From an uncultured bacterium (lineage in GTDB: Bacteria > Verrucomicrobiota > Kiritimatiellia > RFP12 > UBA1067), in contig CAMIVJ010000195.1 of the NCBI GenBank assembly GCA_946401765.1, positions 1 to 5,811 on the forward strand: a DNA stretch of 5,811 bases, written 5' to 3'. Shown here piece by piece: positions 5,558 to 5,811 of the stretch; position 1 is the stretch's first letter; each line of letters opens with the position of its first letter. The notes under the pieces are model-generated. The model had not been told where the DNA came from. It saw only the letters and a program-made list of their open reading frames with translations, and made no database searches. Both the position numbers and the translations under genes were made by a program.

Positions 5558-5811
5558 TGCAGCTCGCAAACAAGTTCAACGTCAAGGGCCGTCTCGTTAC
5601 GCTCGTTCCGTTCGGGAACGGCAACATCAACGACACGTTTCTCGCCGTCTTCCGCAACACCTTCACCGAGACGCAGGCCGTGCTGCAGCGCATCAACGGC
5701 GCGGTGTTCACAAACCCCGGCGCGGTGATGCGCAACATGCACAACATCACGCTTCACTGCCACGAGAAGCTCGAGGCGGACGCCGCGGCGGCGCGCGACG
5801 ACCGCGTGTGG
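5548..5811 (+). CDS. NahK-like N-acetylhexosamine kinase, aminoglycoside-phosphotransferase fold, N-terminal part
   Basis: The first 88 residues of a protein that continues beyond the window. PFGNGNINDTF (21-31) is the glycine-rich nucleotide-binding turn, and LQRINGAVFTNPGAVMRN (46-63) matches from memory the 'LQR(I/L)N..VF.(D/N)P..(L/V)M.N' signature of the phosphotransferase group that includes N-acetylhexosamine 1-kinase. NahK uses ATP to make GlcNAc-1-P or GalNAc-1-P from free sugar in the cytoplasm, in the lacto-N-biose/galacto-N-biose route. Full-length relatives have about 360 residues; the catalytic HGD and metal-binding motifs lie outside the window and cannot be checked. GTG 5548 is preferred because of GGGAGG 7 bases upstream; ATG 5557 (residue 4) is the alternative. 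The GH20 gene upstream on the same strand supports a hexosamine role. Other family members act on different small molecules, so the substrate is inferred. Confidence 0.75.
   Translation, partial: MDLMQLANKFNVKGRLVTLVPFGNGNINDTFLAVFRNTFTETQAVLQRINGAVFTNPGAVMRNMHNITLHCHEKLEADAAAARDDRVW

Noticed and set aside
4959..5750. 263-codon minus-strand frame across the GH20 3' end and the kinase 5' end
   Set aside because: It runs antisense through two genes with recognisable families, its product is Arg/Ala/Pro-rich with no domain, and long antisense frames are expected at this GC content.
1..5811. CRISPR array, tRNA, rRNA, insertion sequence or prophage signal
   Set aside because: No spaced direct repeats, cloverleaf, terminal inverted repeats, transposase or integrase motifs were seen on either strand.

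Overview
The window is a GC-rich bacterial chromosome segment rich in carbohydrate-active genes. Its protein-coding parts are dense and high in GC. Promoter regions stand out as short AT-rich islands with near-consensus sigma70-type -10 boxes. Three of the five starts visible in the window are read as GTG. The mix of a DUF1846 protein, a GH5-type glycosidase with an inserted domain, a GH20 protein lacking the usual N-terminal domain, and an N-acetylhexosamine-kinase-like protein would suit a glycan-degrading host-associated bacterium. The PVC group (Kiritimatiellota, Verrucomicrobiota or Lentisphaerota) is my guess, but no marker gene here proves it.

Layout: (1) 3-302 is the 3' end of a DUF1846/UPF0371 gene. 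(2) 314-1891 is a GH5-like glycoside hydrolase 11 bp downstream, probably co-transcribed. (3) 1922-2935, on the opposite strand and convergent with the GH5 gene, is a membrane-anchored GT2 glycosyltransferase. (4) 2936-3074 is a divergent promoter region with two perfect 16-bp tandem copies placed between the two promoters. (5) 3075-4022 encodes an exported protein I do not recognise, ending in a TPR/Sel1-like helical hairpin. (6) 4025-5401, two bases further on, encodes a GH20-family hexosaminidase without a visible signal peptide. (7) 5402-5547 holds a promoter, a possible 21-codon leader ORF and a GC hairpin next to a ribosome binding site. (8) 5548-5811 is the 5' end of an aminoglycoside-phosphotransferase-fold sugar kinase resembling NahK, cut by the window edge.

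How they may work together: the GH20 protein could release terminal GlcNAc or GalNAc from small glycans inside the cell, and the NahK-like kinase could phosphorylate the freed sugar at C1. This would be a compact hexosamine salvage module. The exported unknown protein, with its gene directly ahead of the GH20 gene, may serve the same pathway, but nothing in its sequence shows this. The GH5 enzyme would act on a beta-glucan or beta-mannan type substrate outside the cytoplasm if its weak signal peptide is real. The GT2 enzyme belongs to surface polysaccharide synthesis and is probably separate.

I see no CRISPR array, tRNA, rRNA, transposase or integrase. No whole undescribed system is evident. 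The best leads are the hexosamine module, the unknown secreted protein, the inserted domain in the GH5 enzyme, the kinase leader and the promoter-embedded repeat.
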